Source: Saksenaea vasiformis B4078 (Eukaryota > Mucoromycota > Mucoromycetes > Mucorales > Saksenaeaceae). Taken from it: 64,000 nucleotides of DNA. Under the pieces are notes generated by a model. It was not told the DNA's origin. It saw only the letters and a program-made list of their open reading frames with translations, and searched no databases. Below, piece after piece: positions 34,209-46,908 of this stretch (positions are counted from its first letter, which is position 1; every line of letters begins with the position of its first letter). Position numbers and translations under genes: made by a program. Where the stretch lies: positions 1 through 64,000 of the forward strand of contig JNDT01001794.1 in NCBI GenBank assembly GCA_000697055.1. Reading direction: 5' to 3'.

Positions 34209-36021
34209 CACGATTCATACATGAACGTAAGTCGGGTTGTTCTCTCTCTATAATCTGTTTATCCCGACACATTGGATAGTTCGCTACATGATCTCCCTTT
34301 TCTTTGTCAAGAAAAATAGCTATCAGCCTTTCATTGTCTCAAGCATTTGCAGATTGTTCTAGATATCCATGTTTCTTTGTTACTAGCAATTAAAATTTGT
34401 TTGTACCTTTTAACAAAGAAATATCCTCGTTTCTCAATAAGTTGGATATCCCCTTTTTCACACCACATGGTGCATTAACCCCTTCGGTTAGTTCTTCATC
34501 CCCGTTCTTTGTCACCTCTTTTCCTCGAGAAATCATTAACAAAAAGAGAGTATATATTGGAGCTTATAAAAGTGTAGGTGTGGTAGGTAAGTGATATGGA
34601 AGCGTCCAGGAACATATTGACAACTTCCTACGCCAGGGTGCATGTTAAACAAACAACACTTTTAACTGTACTCATGAGCCAACTGCAATTAATATTCGAT
34701 GTGACCCCTCAAGTTCTGTTAAATTTTTTTTCCTTTGGTAAAAATAAGAAATTTTATGCATCTGCCCACTGGTGCTCTTTCTTTTTTCGTGCTATTGGCG
34801 GAAAGTTATCCCATAGTTTTCTGGATCCGACGACGAGACGACTGCCATAAAGTGTCTTCTTTGTGCCTCAGTATGAATCTGTTACAGTGGCCGTTCGGTT
34901 ATAGAATACAATCCGCGGACAAAATTGTCATTCTTATATCGAACGTATTCTTCAAGTGAAAGACCATTCGAATTACTATTTTTGGCAAACAACATAGAAT
35001 TTGCAATTCCTATATATAGTAACGAATCAGAGACCTTTTAGTTAGGAGTCAGCCATTGTCAACGAGCGTGTTTTCCTCGACGCGTGTGATTTCAATCATG
35101 TCGGACTTGCTCTGATCGTGTTTCATTGGAGTCTCGTTTGCCGTCATAGGATGCATTCTGTCGTGTCTAACAACAGCTTTTTCTGGACTTCTTTTACTTA
35201 TTTGCATCCTCGAATTAATCTGTTTTGGTGATCAGAGAAAAAGGGCAGTTACGGGGGTTGACGATCAGAAGAAGATGATGGTGACAACGCCAGTGATAAT
35301 GTAGAAAGTGAAAATCTTAAATCCTTTTTGTTTGCCGACTGCGGAAAAATTAAGCATACTCACCCAAGCTTGTGTGATTTTAGAGATGGACGATGCCCTT
35401 GACTACTAACTAGACCATCGCTCCAAACTAAAAACTGACTCGTTTAGAGGCAAACTATCATAATTTGCTAAGATAGACAACGCTCAATAGTTACTTCACT
35501 AAGTAACAGGGAGGAAAGGGCACCCGCTCTTTATTGGAATATTTTTGGAAGAAATTATTCATCATTCGAATAAAGGATTGTTGGAATAATTTACTGCCTA
35601 CCAAAATTGTTCCCAAAATTGATATTCCATAAGTGTGACATATTCATTAAGAGAATAGTCATTAACCGAACGGCCACTGTATTTGTCTTATCATGACATG
35701 GCAATAGTTAACGCTGAAAGTGACAGTAATGTGAAGAGATCGACTGTCTTCGAAGAATATCGACGAGCTTGTAGTTGTGGAGAAAAGGGCTCTTAATATA
35801 ATTACAAATTTTGGATTGTTGCCAAACTCATTCAATAAAGTAATGAGAAAGCGATGCTCCCCTTTCTTTCAGATTTTAGAGAAGGAGTCGTTTAATTGAT
35901 CGTGAAAAACTTACATAGACTACTCTGTCTGGCTAGATCATGCATTCACGTTACATTAAGTACTGATACAGGTCTCCACCGTTTCTTTTATTCGACCATT
36001 GGTATAACAGTTTCACCTCTT
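34209..36021. other. Intergenic; no supported gene
   Basis: 1.8 kb of AT-rich sequence. A splice-like GTGAGT...CCGCAG pair on the minus strand near 35370 joins short open frames with a hydrophobic tail, but the phases do not give a convincing gene. Nothing else recognised. Confidence 0.45.
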
Positions 36022-37692
36022 TTACGCATGGGGGAAGGAATAATACGTAGCCAAAGATAACAACACATTTTTCAGTTCTCCTTTGACCTCATCGTCGGCT
36101 GCGCTAATGTGTGGCTTCATTTTCTCAGCTAAATCTTGTAGCGCCATACTCAGTGTCGCATTCCCTATGATGCTTATCTCTTCATTATCGCCAAAGATGC
36201 CAATAACATCCTCCATAGCTTTTCCTAGCTGATTTTCGACCTTTCCTCTAATCCGTATTACAGTTTTTTTCTTCAGTTTTGCATCGCTGGCGTCTTTGAT
36301 AACTTCAGTCGCGATTTCTTGGAACAATTTTGAGGCATTGCCGGCATCATCCCTGTCACTTTCTGAGGTTGAGTAATCGTACAATGTCCATATCGTGTAT
36401 GGACGATATAGAATGTTATTAGTGCAGAATGATGATGCACGACATAGATTGTAAGTGGAAAGGCAGCAGAATTTTGACACAACCTGTCTCAACTGTGAAA
36501 AGATGTCGAAGGGGTATAGAGCGCGGCATTCTTCACCTTTCTCCGCCAACCGCTTCGCAGCCGCAATAGACTCTGCATCCAGGTATATTCTCGTGTTTGA
36601 CGGCTGAAAATTGTTTGTGCTCGAGCCAACTTCAATATTCAAATGACCACCAACGGTGGAACTAGACGTTACAAGTATATCTGACACAAGCGTCGCAATT
36701 CTCAACCTGTTCCCTTCCGATAGCGAAACTGTAATTCCTTTGTAAATTTCTTCAGACCAAAGAGGAAGACACGCTGCCGTCGGCGGCGTCTCGCGAAAGT
36801 AGTCGAAATGTGCATCTACGCCGTTCAATCGCCCATAAGATTCCACACAATTGACTAGAATTGCCTTTGATCCTGAGATAAGAATTGATCCTGCGAACAG
36901 TTGCGATGTGGCATATCGCATGCTGGGCGAAAATTGCCAATCCTTATTCAAAAAATCAGCAACCGTCGAGTTCATCTCGACAAATTTCCTTTTCTGCAAT
37001 AGCGGCTTCAAAGCGCTGCTGCTCAGACAGCGAGAAAGTATATCCCCGTTCAAGTCTATAGTCGATGGCAGCACAAATCGACCACGGGGCTGATCGGCTA
37101 GAAGCTGTGTTGCAATAGATTTTGCGGCCAAAAAATGATATTCTTTCCGCCTGCCATCTATTTCAGTTACAAGTACAATCGGACAAAGACGCGCAAGTTC
37201 AACGAGTATAGATTTGTCGCGTTTTTCTCGTTCGGACAAATTAAGGGCATCACAAGCAGCCAAAACAGATGCTTCGCTGCCTTGATAATCCTTTCGAAGG
37301 TCATCAGATTGGATTCCAAGAGCGGTGACACCCAGATTTAGTTGTTCGACCGCATTCATCTTCTCTATTTCGCTAGTGCTGCTTCCAACGGTATTTTCTG
37401 CAGTGTATTCATTCGGTGACACCTTCTTTACTGTACCTTTGTGCTTCGTTTTGATATGCTTAGCGAAGCTACTCACTGCCGCCTGAACTTTTCTACAACC
37501 ACGTAGCGGACATCGATAGTATCCTTCGCTCTGCTGAACGATCACTGATCTTTTGCCAATTTCAACACGCAGTGTCGTCGTATGATAGTTATAGATGTGA
37601 AAATTAAGTGCATTTTCCGAAGCGCTTGTTTTTGAGCACGTTGGGCACGAAAAGGGCTTCTCTGCATCTGTGTCAGTTTCTATGGCTGCCAT
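36022..37692 (-). CDS. C2H2 zinc-finger protein of unknown function
   Basis: Single exon, 556 residues. Two N-terminal zinc fingers: CPTCSKTSASENALNFHIYNYH (Cx2C...Hx4H) and CPLRGCRKVQAAVSSFAKHI-KTKH (Cx4C...Hx4H). The remaining ~440 residues are an unrecognised domain with DGRRKEYHFLAAKSIATQLL, a Ser/Cys-rich centre and a helical, acidic C-terminus (EEISIIGNATLSMALQDLAEKM). No transposase triad or helicase motif is visible. The frame is fully open, which suggests selection. It could be a DNA-binding regulator or a lineage-specific family member. Confidence 0.7.
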   Translation of the reverse strand: MAAIETDTDAEKPFSCPTCSKTSASENALNFHIYNYHTTTLRVEIGKRSVIVQQSEGYYRCPLRGCRKVQAAVSSFAKHIKTKHKGTVKKVSPNEYTAENTVGSSTSEIEKMNAVEQLNLGVTALGIQSDDLRKDYQGSEASVLAACDALNLSEREKRDKSILVELARLCPIVLVTEIDGRRKEYHFLAAKSIATQLLADQPRGRFVLPSTIDLNGDILSRCLSSSALKPLLQKRKFVEMNSTVADFLNKDWQFSPSMRYATSQLFAGSILISGSKAILVNCVESYGRLNGVDAHFDYFRETPPTAACLPLWSEEIYKGITVSLSEGNRLRIATLVSDILVTSSSTVGGHLNIEVGSSTNNFQPSNTRIYLDAESIAAAKRLAEKGEECRALYPFDIFSQLRQVVSKFCCLSTYNLCRASSFCTNNILYRPYTIWTLYDYSTSESDRDDAGNASKLFQEIATEVIKDASDAKLKKKTVIRIRGKVENQLGKAMEDVIGIFGDNEEISIIGNATLSMALQDLAEKMKPHISAADDEVKGELKNVLLSLATYYSFPHA

Positions 37693-37984
37693 GATGCAAC
37701 AACAGAAGTAAAATCAAATGCGGTAAATCCTTTAGAGTTCTTTCTTAGCGAAAGTAGTTTCAGCGTAATCCTGAGCTATTCTACATGCATACCTCCAAAT
37801 AACGATATGTTCTCTGTTGTCCGCTAGCTCTTAAAGGCCCAGGCTCCCTCTCCATTTCCACAAGCCAGTTCCCAGCGAAAGAAATCCCGAACATCATCCC
37901 GATGATTGACTGCGTTTTTCGCTCACGCACGGCTCGCACCAAAATTATTAACTTCCATTGCAGGAACGATCGCAAAGGCTGATA

Positions 37985-39180
37985 ATGACATCCCATCAGC
38001 GATTTGCTTACAGTCCGCAAGAAAAGGGTCAGATCAAGGAGAAGTTGGATAAGAATTTGGGACCCGAATGGCTTAGTCAACGAGTTGGTGGAGGTAACAA
38101 GATCGATCAGCTTCATGTTGATTATCAACTGCTTGATTAGGCGGTCGATTGACATACATCGAGGGCAGAACGGCGATTAACCTTGCCAATGAGGTGTTCG
38201 GATTTAACGGCTGGTCTTCCGAAGTCAAATCGACCACCATCGATTTTGTATGTTCGTGTCAATGAGATCGCCTTTTGCTGATGAAGACTCTTTAGGTTGA
38301 TGTCACTGATCAAGGTCGAGTGAGTCTTGGTATGTCCGCAGTCGTTCGTGTGACACTCAAAGATGGGGCTTTTCACGAGGTATAATTTGTTTTGGCGCAG
38401 ATACATTGAATTGAAATTAAAGAAAATAAGGACGTTGGTTACGGTTCCGCGGAAAATAGCCGCAGTAAAGCCTGTGCATTTGAGAAGGTAAAACTGACAT
38501 ATTTAGAAATCTCAATCAGTAACTCATTTTCGTCTAATAGGCGAAGAAAGAAGCAACTACAGATGCAATGAAGCGCGCGCTGCGAATGTTTGGAAATGTG
38601 TTAGGCAATTGCATCTACGATAAAAACTACATTAGCAATATGAGCCGAGTGGCAAAACAAGAAGTAAGATACTCAGTTGCTGTAGTAAAAGCTTTGACCA
38701 CAGAATGGCGTAGATCAAATTCAACCCGCAGGATATGTTTCGCCATAAACAGTTTAGACCCGATCCGACAATAACAACAGCACCAGCAGCACCTGCACCG
38801 GCAGCACCAGCGACATCAGCAGCAGCATCACCACCGTCAATAACAACAACAACAACAACAACAACAACAAGGACACCTACCACTACTACTGTTACTACAA
38901 ATGCGGCCAAGTCTATGACCAAACCTGTGGCCACAACGCCAACTACCCCTGCAGTGAAAAGTGAGGAAACTCCCGTAGTCACTACTGCTCCTCAGGCAAC
39001 CCTTACACAAGATGCGAGTTTTACTTATGGTACGTTTTCACTTTCAATTGAGTTGCTCTCTAAATTGAATGTATAGACGATGGCGATGATGAGATATTTG
39101 CAAACCTAATTGAACAAGGATTTGATAAGCCAGATGTAGAAATACTGGCAGACATGGTAGCCGAACCGGATGAATGGTGA
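37985..39180 (+). CDS. RAD52: RAD52 homologous-recombination mediator
   Basis: Loads Rad51 and anneals single strands in double-strand-break repair. Start at 37985 ([14 protein letters not shown]); an in-frame ATG nine codons upstream is possible. Conserved core: [122 protein letters not shown]. Seven exons joined by short phase-consistent introns. The C-terminal part is short and Ala/Pro/Thr-rich with a (ACA)n-encoded poly-Thr run, and the last exon is acidic, ending EPDEW. It is shorter than yeast Rad52, so the Rad51-binding tail is not obvious. Confidence 0.93.
38838..38871 (+). repeat. (ACA)n triplet tract encoding poly-Thr in RAD52
   Basis: A run of about ten ACA codons inside the disordered C-terminal region of RAD52; prone to length variation without changing frame. 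Confidence 0.85.
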
Positions 39181-39908
39181 GTCCGGTAATATGTGGGGTG
39201 ATTTTTTTTTATATTTTAAAAAATATTCGGAACTTCGCCAGTGTCACAGCGCTTTCAGCAGTTGGCAGTGGAGTAGCAAAAAATGCGCAATCAAACACCG
39301 CTTTTGTGCAGGGTGGGTGGAATTGAGATTTTTTCAAATCTGGCTGAAAAAAAAACACACTATATAGATATACCCATTTCACCTATGCCACCTACCCGTC
39401 TTAAGCGTAGTTTTAGTCAGATGAAGTAACCATAGAAGCAACTTCTCACAAAACAAACTTCGCCTTAATCTCCGCTCCGGGATGGCATATAAATTTCTTT
39501 TATCAGATCGTTTATTATAAAGAAGTACACAATAGTTCATGTATTCTTTTTTATATGTATCGTACATAAATAGTATAAATTGCATCTTGTGTACCTCCAG
39601 TTATACTTCAACCCCTGCTTTTGCAACATCAAACAGTCATCGGACAAATACAACTACTGATTGCTCCATATGCCGTCCGTTTCAGACCCCAGCGGTCCAT
39701 CAATTTTATTCAGGCGAATTTTTTTTTTCCTTCATATAAAAAAAACATCGGACTCCTTTATCCGCTCCCCAAGATTTTTTTTTCCCTTCTCTCTTCTTCC
39801 ACTTACCCCTTACTTCTTATTTCTTTTATTTTTTTTTTCTCTCTGGTCACCACCTTCTTTGGATGGTAACGAGTTGATACCCAAATCTATCTATTACCAG
39901 CCATCCCA
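39181..39908. other. Intergenic; RAD52 3' region and copper ATPase promoter
   Basis: No gene seen. The last ~190 bp are T/C-rich with several T7-T9 runs, a typical fungal leader, before the ATG at 39909. Confidence 0.55.
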
Positions 39909-42900
39909 ATGACAATAGCAAACGATCCCGCGGACGCGCTGACAACCGTTACCCTACCTGTGGTTGGCATGGTTTGTCAGTCTTGTGTGAGAGCCATCAA
40001 CAACGCGCTGAAAGATGTCGACGGATTAAAAAGTGTTGAGGTTAGCCTTGATGAAGAGCAGGCAATTGTTGTTTTCGATCCTTCCGTTTTACAACAACAA
40101 AAGATCGTCGACGCCATTGAAGACTGTGGATTCGATGTCCCGCTGGATGGTTCATCAAAACCTCAACAAGCAAAGAAAGAAGAAGAAGAGGAGCCGTTAT
40201 TGATGGCACCAGCAAAGTTGCAGGTGGCGGAGGACATTGGGGCAACAACGACCCAATTTGAAGTACGTGGTATGACCTGTGCAAGGTAAGGCAACAATAA
40301 GCAAGCTGAGCCCCACCTGATGTGAATCTCTTTTTTTGTTCTTTCCTTAGCTGCGTAAACAGTATTGAAAAGGCCGTTAGCTCACAAGCCGGCATTGTGT
40401 CGATTAAGGTTTCCCTATTAGCTGAACGAGCGACAGTGGAATACGATGCGGCTGTGGTGGGAGAGGATCAGATTGTGGAGATGATCTGTGACGCCGGTTT
40501 CGAGGCAACGGTTGTGAGGCAAAGAAGAGACGATATGCTACAGTTACAAGTTTTTGGCATGACCTGTGCAAGTTGTACACGCAGTATCGAAAGCGGATTA
40601 GCGAAACTCCCGGGTGTCTTATCGGTGTCGGTCAATCTTATGACCGAGACGGCTAAAGTGCAATATGATTTCACCGCGATCGGAGCACGCGCCATTGTTG
40701 AAGCGATTGAAGAGCTAGGATTTAATGCGTTGATTATGGATAATGCAAAGAACGCCCAACTGGAAAGCCTGACGAAGGTGCGAGAAATTAAAGAATGGCG
40801 ATGCGCCTTTCTCCGCTCTCTGACATTGGGCATCCCTGTGTTCCTTATTGCCATGGTTTTTCCCATGTTCTCGTGGACAAAGCCTTTCTACGATGCCACC
40901 TTGTTCTGTGGTAGTCTCTACTTGTCGGATATCTTGCAACTTCTACTGACCATTCCGGTCCAGTTTGGCATCGGCTGGAGGGTTCTTTCATCTGCTTACC
41001 GTTCTATGCTCCATAGAGCTCCCACCATGGACGTTCTCGTCTCCATTTCCACCCTGGCTGCTTTTGTTTTCTCCATAGGCTCAATGGTTCGTGCTGTCGC
41101 CGCTGAATCATCGCAGCGACCTACGATCTTCTTTGAGACATCATGCATGCTGATTGCGTTTATTTTGCTGGGCCGGTACCTTGAAAATATGGCAAAAGGA
41201 AAATCGTCCAGTGCCTTGTCTAAATTGATGTCGCTGACACCATCGACTGCGTTGATGCTGACGGTGGATCCAACGACAAACCAGGTGGTTTCGGAGAAAA
41301 GTATTCCGTCTGAGTTGATTCAGCAAGACGATCTGTTAAAAATTGTTCCGGGCGACAAGATTCCAGCGGATGGTGTTGTCCACTCGGGTTCGTCAACGGT
41401 GGATGAAAGTATGGTCACGGGCGAAGTAGATGCTATTCCCAAGAAGCCAGGTGACGCCGTCATTGGTGGCACTGTCAATGGCCTAGGTACTTTTATAATG
41501 AAAGCAACCCGCGTCGGATCCGATACTGCGCTGAGTCAGATTGTCAAACTGGTCGAAGATGCTCAAGTCAGCAAGGCTCCCATCCAAGGTTTCACAGACG
41601 TTGTAGCGGGTTACTTTGTTCCCAGTGTGATTATGCTGGGCCTGGGTACCCTGGCTGTGTGGACAGTCCTGTTCAACATCCTAGGCATAGAAGGCTTACC
41701 ATCCATGCTGCGCATGGAGGTCCAAAACGAGAGTGATGGCGACTGGTTCTTTGTTTGTCTCAAATTCTGCATCAGTGTAATCATCGTTGCTTGTCCATGT
41801 GCACTTGGTTTGGCTACACCTACGGCCGTTATGGTAGGCACCGGTTTGGGTGCTGAAAATGGTGTGTTGTTCAAGGGCGGTGCCGTGCTTGAAAACGGCC
41901 AGAAAGTAAACAAGGTCATATTCGACAAAACTGGCACGTTGACCACAGGAAAACTGGAAGTGGCATCCTTCATCAGCTTTGACAACCAAACGTCGACACA
42001 GGAGCAAATGTTTTATCTTGCCGCTATCGCCGAAGCACATAGTGAACACCCCTTGGGAAGAGCTGTTGTGAACAAGGCCAAGGAAATGAGTCGTCTCGAA
42101 GTCTTGGACAACATCGCCATTGTCATGGATTTCAAAAGTACAACTGGTTTTGGTGTGGAATGCCAGATACAACTCACAGATGCTGTACGATCGGAACCAA
42201 CTTTGAAGCAGCTTGTCCCAATTCAGCATCAAACACATACCCTCGTGATCGGCAACCGAAAGTGGCTCGAAGAATATCATGGTATGGAGCTGACAATCGA
42301 ACAGATCCAGGCGTTCAAGGACGAGGTTGCCAAGGGTAACACTTGCATTCTGATTGGATGGAACGGTGCACCGGCGGGCTATATCTCCCTCTCTGACATG
42401 ATCAAACCTGAAGCACGCCGCGTCGTTGCCACCTTGCACTCGATGAATATCCAGACAGCCATGGTAACTGGTGACAATGAACTGACCGCACGATACATTG
42501 CTGCTCTCTTGGGTATCACCGAGGTGCATGCCGGCGTATCCCCGAAAGGTAAAACCGCCCTTGTTCAGAGGATGCAGGAACAAGCAATTGTACGCAAACG
42601 CTGGTGGGGTGGACTGAAGGAGGAACCTTCCATGATCGCTATGGTTGGCGACGGTATCAATGATTCACCTGCCTTGGTGGCAGCCGACTTTGGCATTGCT
42701 CTATGCAGTGGCACGGATATCGCTATGGAAGCAGCCGACGTTGTTCTGATGCGAAATGATCTGACAGATGTGGTGGTTGCGCTCGATCTCTCCCGTAGCA
42801 TCTTCCGAAGGATCAAAATCAACTTGTGGTGGGCGTGTATTTACAACGCCATTGGCATTCCTTTAGCTATGGGTGTATTCATGCCATGGGGTTATCATCT

Positions 42901-43222
42901 TCATCCAATGATGGCCGGTCTTGCCATGGCTGCCAGTTCTACCAGCGTGGTTGTTAGCAGCTTGATGCTTCGATGGTTCTGGCGCAAGCCGAAACTTGTG
43001 GCGGAGAGCGACATCGAGGATTCATCGGTACGGATATTTATCGAAGACGAAGAACTGCTGTCCAAACCTGCCCTACAAACGTCGTCCTCTTTCCTCGAAA
43101 GTCTCGCGCAGCGCATCCGCGGTATCTTTGGTATGCGTCGCGGAGGCGAGTATTCGGCTGTGGCGACAAACAGCCAAACGTTCGACTTGGAAAGCCTGCA
43201 ACCCATGTTGCAAGAACATTAG
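39909..43222 (+). CDS. CCC2: Copper-transporting P1B-type ATPase (Ccc2/ATP7 family)
   Basis: Pumps Cu(I) into the Golgi lumen for loading cuproenzymes. Two exons, 39909-40285 and 40351-43222, give 1,082 residues. Three N-terminal heavy-metal domains: GMVCQSC, GMTCA-SC (split by the intron) and GMTCASC. Then eight predicted TM helices, the TGE loop (MVTGEVDAIPKK), the metal-binding CPC in TM6 (IIVACPCALGLATPTAVM), DKTGTLTTGK with the phosphorylated Asp, SEHPLG (His-Pro), and the GDGINDSPAL hinge. Every catalytic motif is present and the frame is clean. Ascomycete Ccc2 usually has one or two metal-binding domains; three is slightly more. The intron has GTAAGG/CTTAG ends and interrupts the second CxxC. 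Confidence 0.96.
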
Positions 43223-45201
43223 AATCACAAAACTGTTCTGCGAATGCAACCCCCCTACTCTTTATTTCTCGTATACTGTTCATAGATGGCTTCATAATTT
43301 GTACATGATCTTCCTTTAATTGTTATTCTTTTAGCATAAAATTCATTTGTTAAACAAATCGAAAATATATACGTACATCGCTTTTTGGTTCTAACCATAA
43401 CGATAATTACAGCTTGACAAAAACATTGGTAAATGACTTGAGAATTACCAATGCCAAAAGGAACTTATCCTTTTTCCGCTGCAGCGAGGCGGTGTCAATG
43501 TTGAGAGACGTCTGGATCGTATACTTTGCATGGTCTATGGCAGGGCATACTATGTTAACTAGCCAGCTAAAGTGCCAAAGGAGTGTGCCTTAATTCTTAT
43601 GCCATCATCGCGAATGCAAGCTCCTATACTTAATAAAGGTAGGATTTTAATGACCACTTACTGTATGTATGACATGATGATGGACTAAGCCTTATTATGA
43701 CACCCTTTAGTCGCAAATGTCTCTTGCTTGAAAAGATCTGGAACAGCAAACCCAAGTCAAGATTGCATAATGAACCTAAAACCTATACTGTATTTCTTGA
43801 TTACGAGCGGAGTTCTACCGCCGGGGTCGAGGGTAAGTCTATAGTTTTAGGATATCGCGTTACAAAATGTATACAGCACGGATGATAAACGGGAAAGAAA
43901 CCACCCGGAATAGAATCTGAGAACATGAAAGCCTTGCGATTCTTCTCTGTCGCGACACTTGCCAAAGAATGGGATAGTGATAAAACAAAAGTGCAAAAAC
44001 TGATTGGCGTCAAACTGTGGCACACCTTGCTCTGGTCATTAACGTCTTTATTTCCAGAGATCCGTTACACTTAACTTTGTTCCTGACCATAGACCGGCTC
44101 GGATGCGACGAACGGCAGACATATTCGCTGATATCGCATAAGGGACCAAACAGAGATACTATCTTCGTGTTCCTTATAACCGATATCTTTCTACTATGTC
44201 GCATACAACACCCAGTTATGGTTCTATACGGGTGTCCTAGATCCATTTTCTTTTAATAATTGATTAATTACCCTTCAGGTGGAGTTCGCCAATTACATTG
44301 GATCAGTTGTGCTCTTGTGTTAGGAGCCGCCTCTACTGTAGTACAATTTCTCCTTGGCAGAGGAGCATCATATCCTATATCACAATCAAGTACATCCGTT
44401 GAAAGGACACTGTCATAACAATATGTTTCCTTCTGGTAAACTTGCAAACTTTGCCATTTGAAGGTTAATAATCCAATTTTTTTTTTCCCAAGAGAGCCAC
44501 GAGGTTCTCATCTGTTTCCGGTAGGAGCGATTCCTCGACCATCTCACTGAGAACGTATGTGCTAATTTATGTCTTTTATCTTCTTAAAAGACCTGCTAGG
44601 TTAAATTTAGCTTGATTTGCCTCTGTCCGTGCTGTAGAAGTACAAACAGCATCTGAGCGAAGATACCTGAATCCAAATATTTCCATCTTTGCCCGATGAA
44701 CTGGTTAAGCGGGATTCATGAAACATATACAAAAGCCCCAACTGTGTATTCAGAAGCTAATAACAACAATTACGTAACCGTCGAACTTTATGTACTCTTT
44801 TGAATTCTGAACTATTTGCATCCTCATGGAAATAGCGAGGGCCTAGTTATTCTGATCTGCAGTATAGCGATTATACAGGATCGCATATGATGCAGCAATG
44901 TTATTGTAATGGCTAGAAGTTTATGCGCCCTACACAATTTAGCTGTCGATGTGATAAGAAATAGTTAACGTCTATCTGGGAATATGTACCGGCTTAGCGT
45001 AAACTTTGTGGCGCTGTTTTGATGCTATGTTGATAAAAGAGGAATCGACCCGAAAAGATCTTTTCTTTTATTTTCAACGAGTCGACACGACATGAAAGAC
45101 CAGTCAACTTCAGATGTAAAATACAGCTTACTTTATACAAATGTTTGCTAAGACTTTAGAAGACAAATAGGTCCTCAGCGCAAGATGCCACCAATGGATG
45201 C
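43223..45201. other. Intergenic; no supported gene
   Basis: About 2 kb. A GTCGAGG|GTAAGT donor at ~43830 and a CTTCAG acceptor at ~44279 could join two short open frames, but the product is unrecognisable and the intron would be unusually long for this genome. Left unannotated. Confidence 0.45.
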
Positions 45202-46461
45202 ATGGGAAATCACAACTCTGAGGGACGAGACAGCGAGAGCGATTGGATGGAGGTTGATGATAATGTAGATACAAGCGATTTTGATCAGTATACAGAATAT
45301 GATGATTGGGACGAAACAGACGATAATCAGGAGGATGAAATCGCACAATGCCTAGGATATATGTAAGTGCGTGGGATCGAAATCGATCGGGATCGCTCTA
45401 AAGCCTTTGGCCGGTGCAAAGAAGCTGCGGATACAGGAAATATCTCCGCAAAAGGCAGCCTTGGGTTCATGTATGAATTTGGATATGGTACGGGCGAGAA
45501 CTACCATGAAGCGTTTCGATGTTACATGGAAGCCGCTCATCAAGGAGATGCATTCGCACAATCCAGACTTGGTCGGTGGTACCAGTACGGACGTGGTATA
45601 GACGAGGACTATGATGAGGCGTCCAAGTGGTATGAGAAGGCAGCTTCTCAGGACAATGATTTCGCACAATGCTGTCTTGGATACATGTATCAGCGTGGAG
45701 AAGGCGTAAAAAAATACCTATTTTAAAGCAATTGAATGGTTTGAAAAGGCAGCCAGTAAAGGAAACGGGAACGCAAAAGCCGGTTTAGGTTATCTATACC
45801 TATACAGCGATGGAGTAGCGAAAGACTACGTCAAAGCGATGGAATTCTACAAGGAAGCAGATGCTCAAAACGTTGTGAGGGCAGGATACTGGATTGGACG
45901 TATATATCAGGAGGGCCTTGGAATAACGCCAAACGACTATCAAGCTTTCAAATGGTATAAAAAGGCAGCTGAGCGTAACGATAAGGTGAGGCCAAACCAG
46001 TCTCGGATACATGTACGAGAAAGGACTCGAGGTGGATCGTGACAATGAGAAAGCAGTGGAATGGTATGAAAAAGCGGCAGCGCAGGAATATGCACCAGCA
46101 CGATACCAACTGGGACAGCTCTATCAGTATAACGGTGTCACAGATGGAAGACAAATCTACAGCTGTTGAATGGTATAGGAAAGCAGCAGAACAAGGTCAT
46201 GCAAAAGCACAAAACTCTCTAGCGTATTTGTACCAGCGGGGGATTGGCGTACGTCAGGACGACTTTGAAGCTTTTAAATGGTACAAAAGAGCTGCTATCG
46301 GAGGGAACGCGTCCACACAAAACAGTCTTGGATACAGGTACCAGCGTGGGTGTGGTATAACCCAAGACCATGACAAAGCTTATCAATGGTACCAAAGAGC
46401 CGCAGATCAGGGACATCAGAAAGCAAAAATAAGTCTTAAATTTCTACAAAGACGTGGATGA
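45202..46461 (+). pseudogene. Sel1-repeat (SLR) protein pseudogene
   Basis: Successive ~36-residue Sel1 repeats are obvious (e.g. AQSRLGRWYQYGRGIDEDY, AQNSLAYLYQRGIGVRQDD, TQNSLGYRYQRGCGITQDH) but lie in different frames. An in-frame TAA at 45364 interrupts the first GYMYxRG repeat. A one-base loss in the A7 run at ~45710 shifts the frame. Further shifts occur at ~46000 and ~46145. The N-terminus before the first repeat is acidic (start at 45202). Sel1 repeats are protein-protein interaction solenoids. The break pattern and the clean neighbours say this copy is dead. It is related in type to the MACPF-Sel1 gene at 58-61 kb. Confidence 0.85.
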
Positions 46462-46908
46462 ATGATAATAAAAAAAAAAGAAGTTTTTCAGCCAGCTTAT
46501 GCAAAACAGAGGCTTTTATTTTTGCACATAGTGCAATATGCTTCACAAATTATGAAGCGACTTTATAGCAGGGAATACTTGAAGATACTTATTTGATTGC
46601 ACGGATGTAACTCGTGTCATTGCAAGGAAATTGGAAATGCTAGGTTTGGAATAGCGGGATGCTTGATGCCTGTAGGATACGTGAGAGTTACAGGATGATA
46701 AGTTATGCAGTTAAACATGGATTCCAAGAACGTCACTGACATCGATAAACGGAAGGCTATTTCATGGACAATATTCACAAAAGAGGTTCAGATATGATTA
46801 CAGCTGAAATCAGATTGTTTTTTTATGTGTTGAAACTTTGTACAGTAGTATTAAAGAACGAAATACAAAAACAAAAACATGAAGGGTTGAACCATGATGT
46901 TGACAAGC
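46462..46908. other. 3' intergenic strip between Sel1 pseudogene and adenosine kinase
   Basis: 447 bp, no gene seen; contains the adenosine kinase 3'UTR. Confidence 0.5.

Noticed and set aside
35105..35425. Minus-strand small gene with a hydrophobic C-terminal tail (FKIFTFYIITGVVTIIFF) joined by a GTGAGT...CCGCAG intron
   Set aside because: The intron phase does not connect that tail to the open frame upstream, and no start codon or family could be identified.
43697..44420. Possible two-exon gene joined across a ~445-nt intron
   Set aside because: Intron far longer than usual here, product unrecognisable, and no supporting leader.
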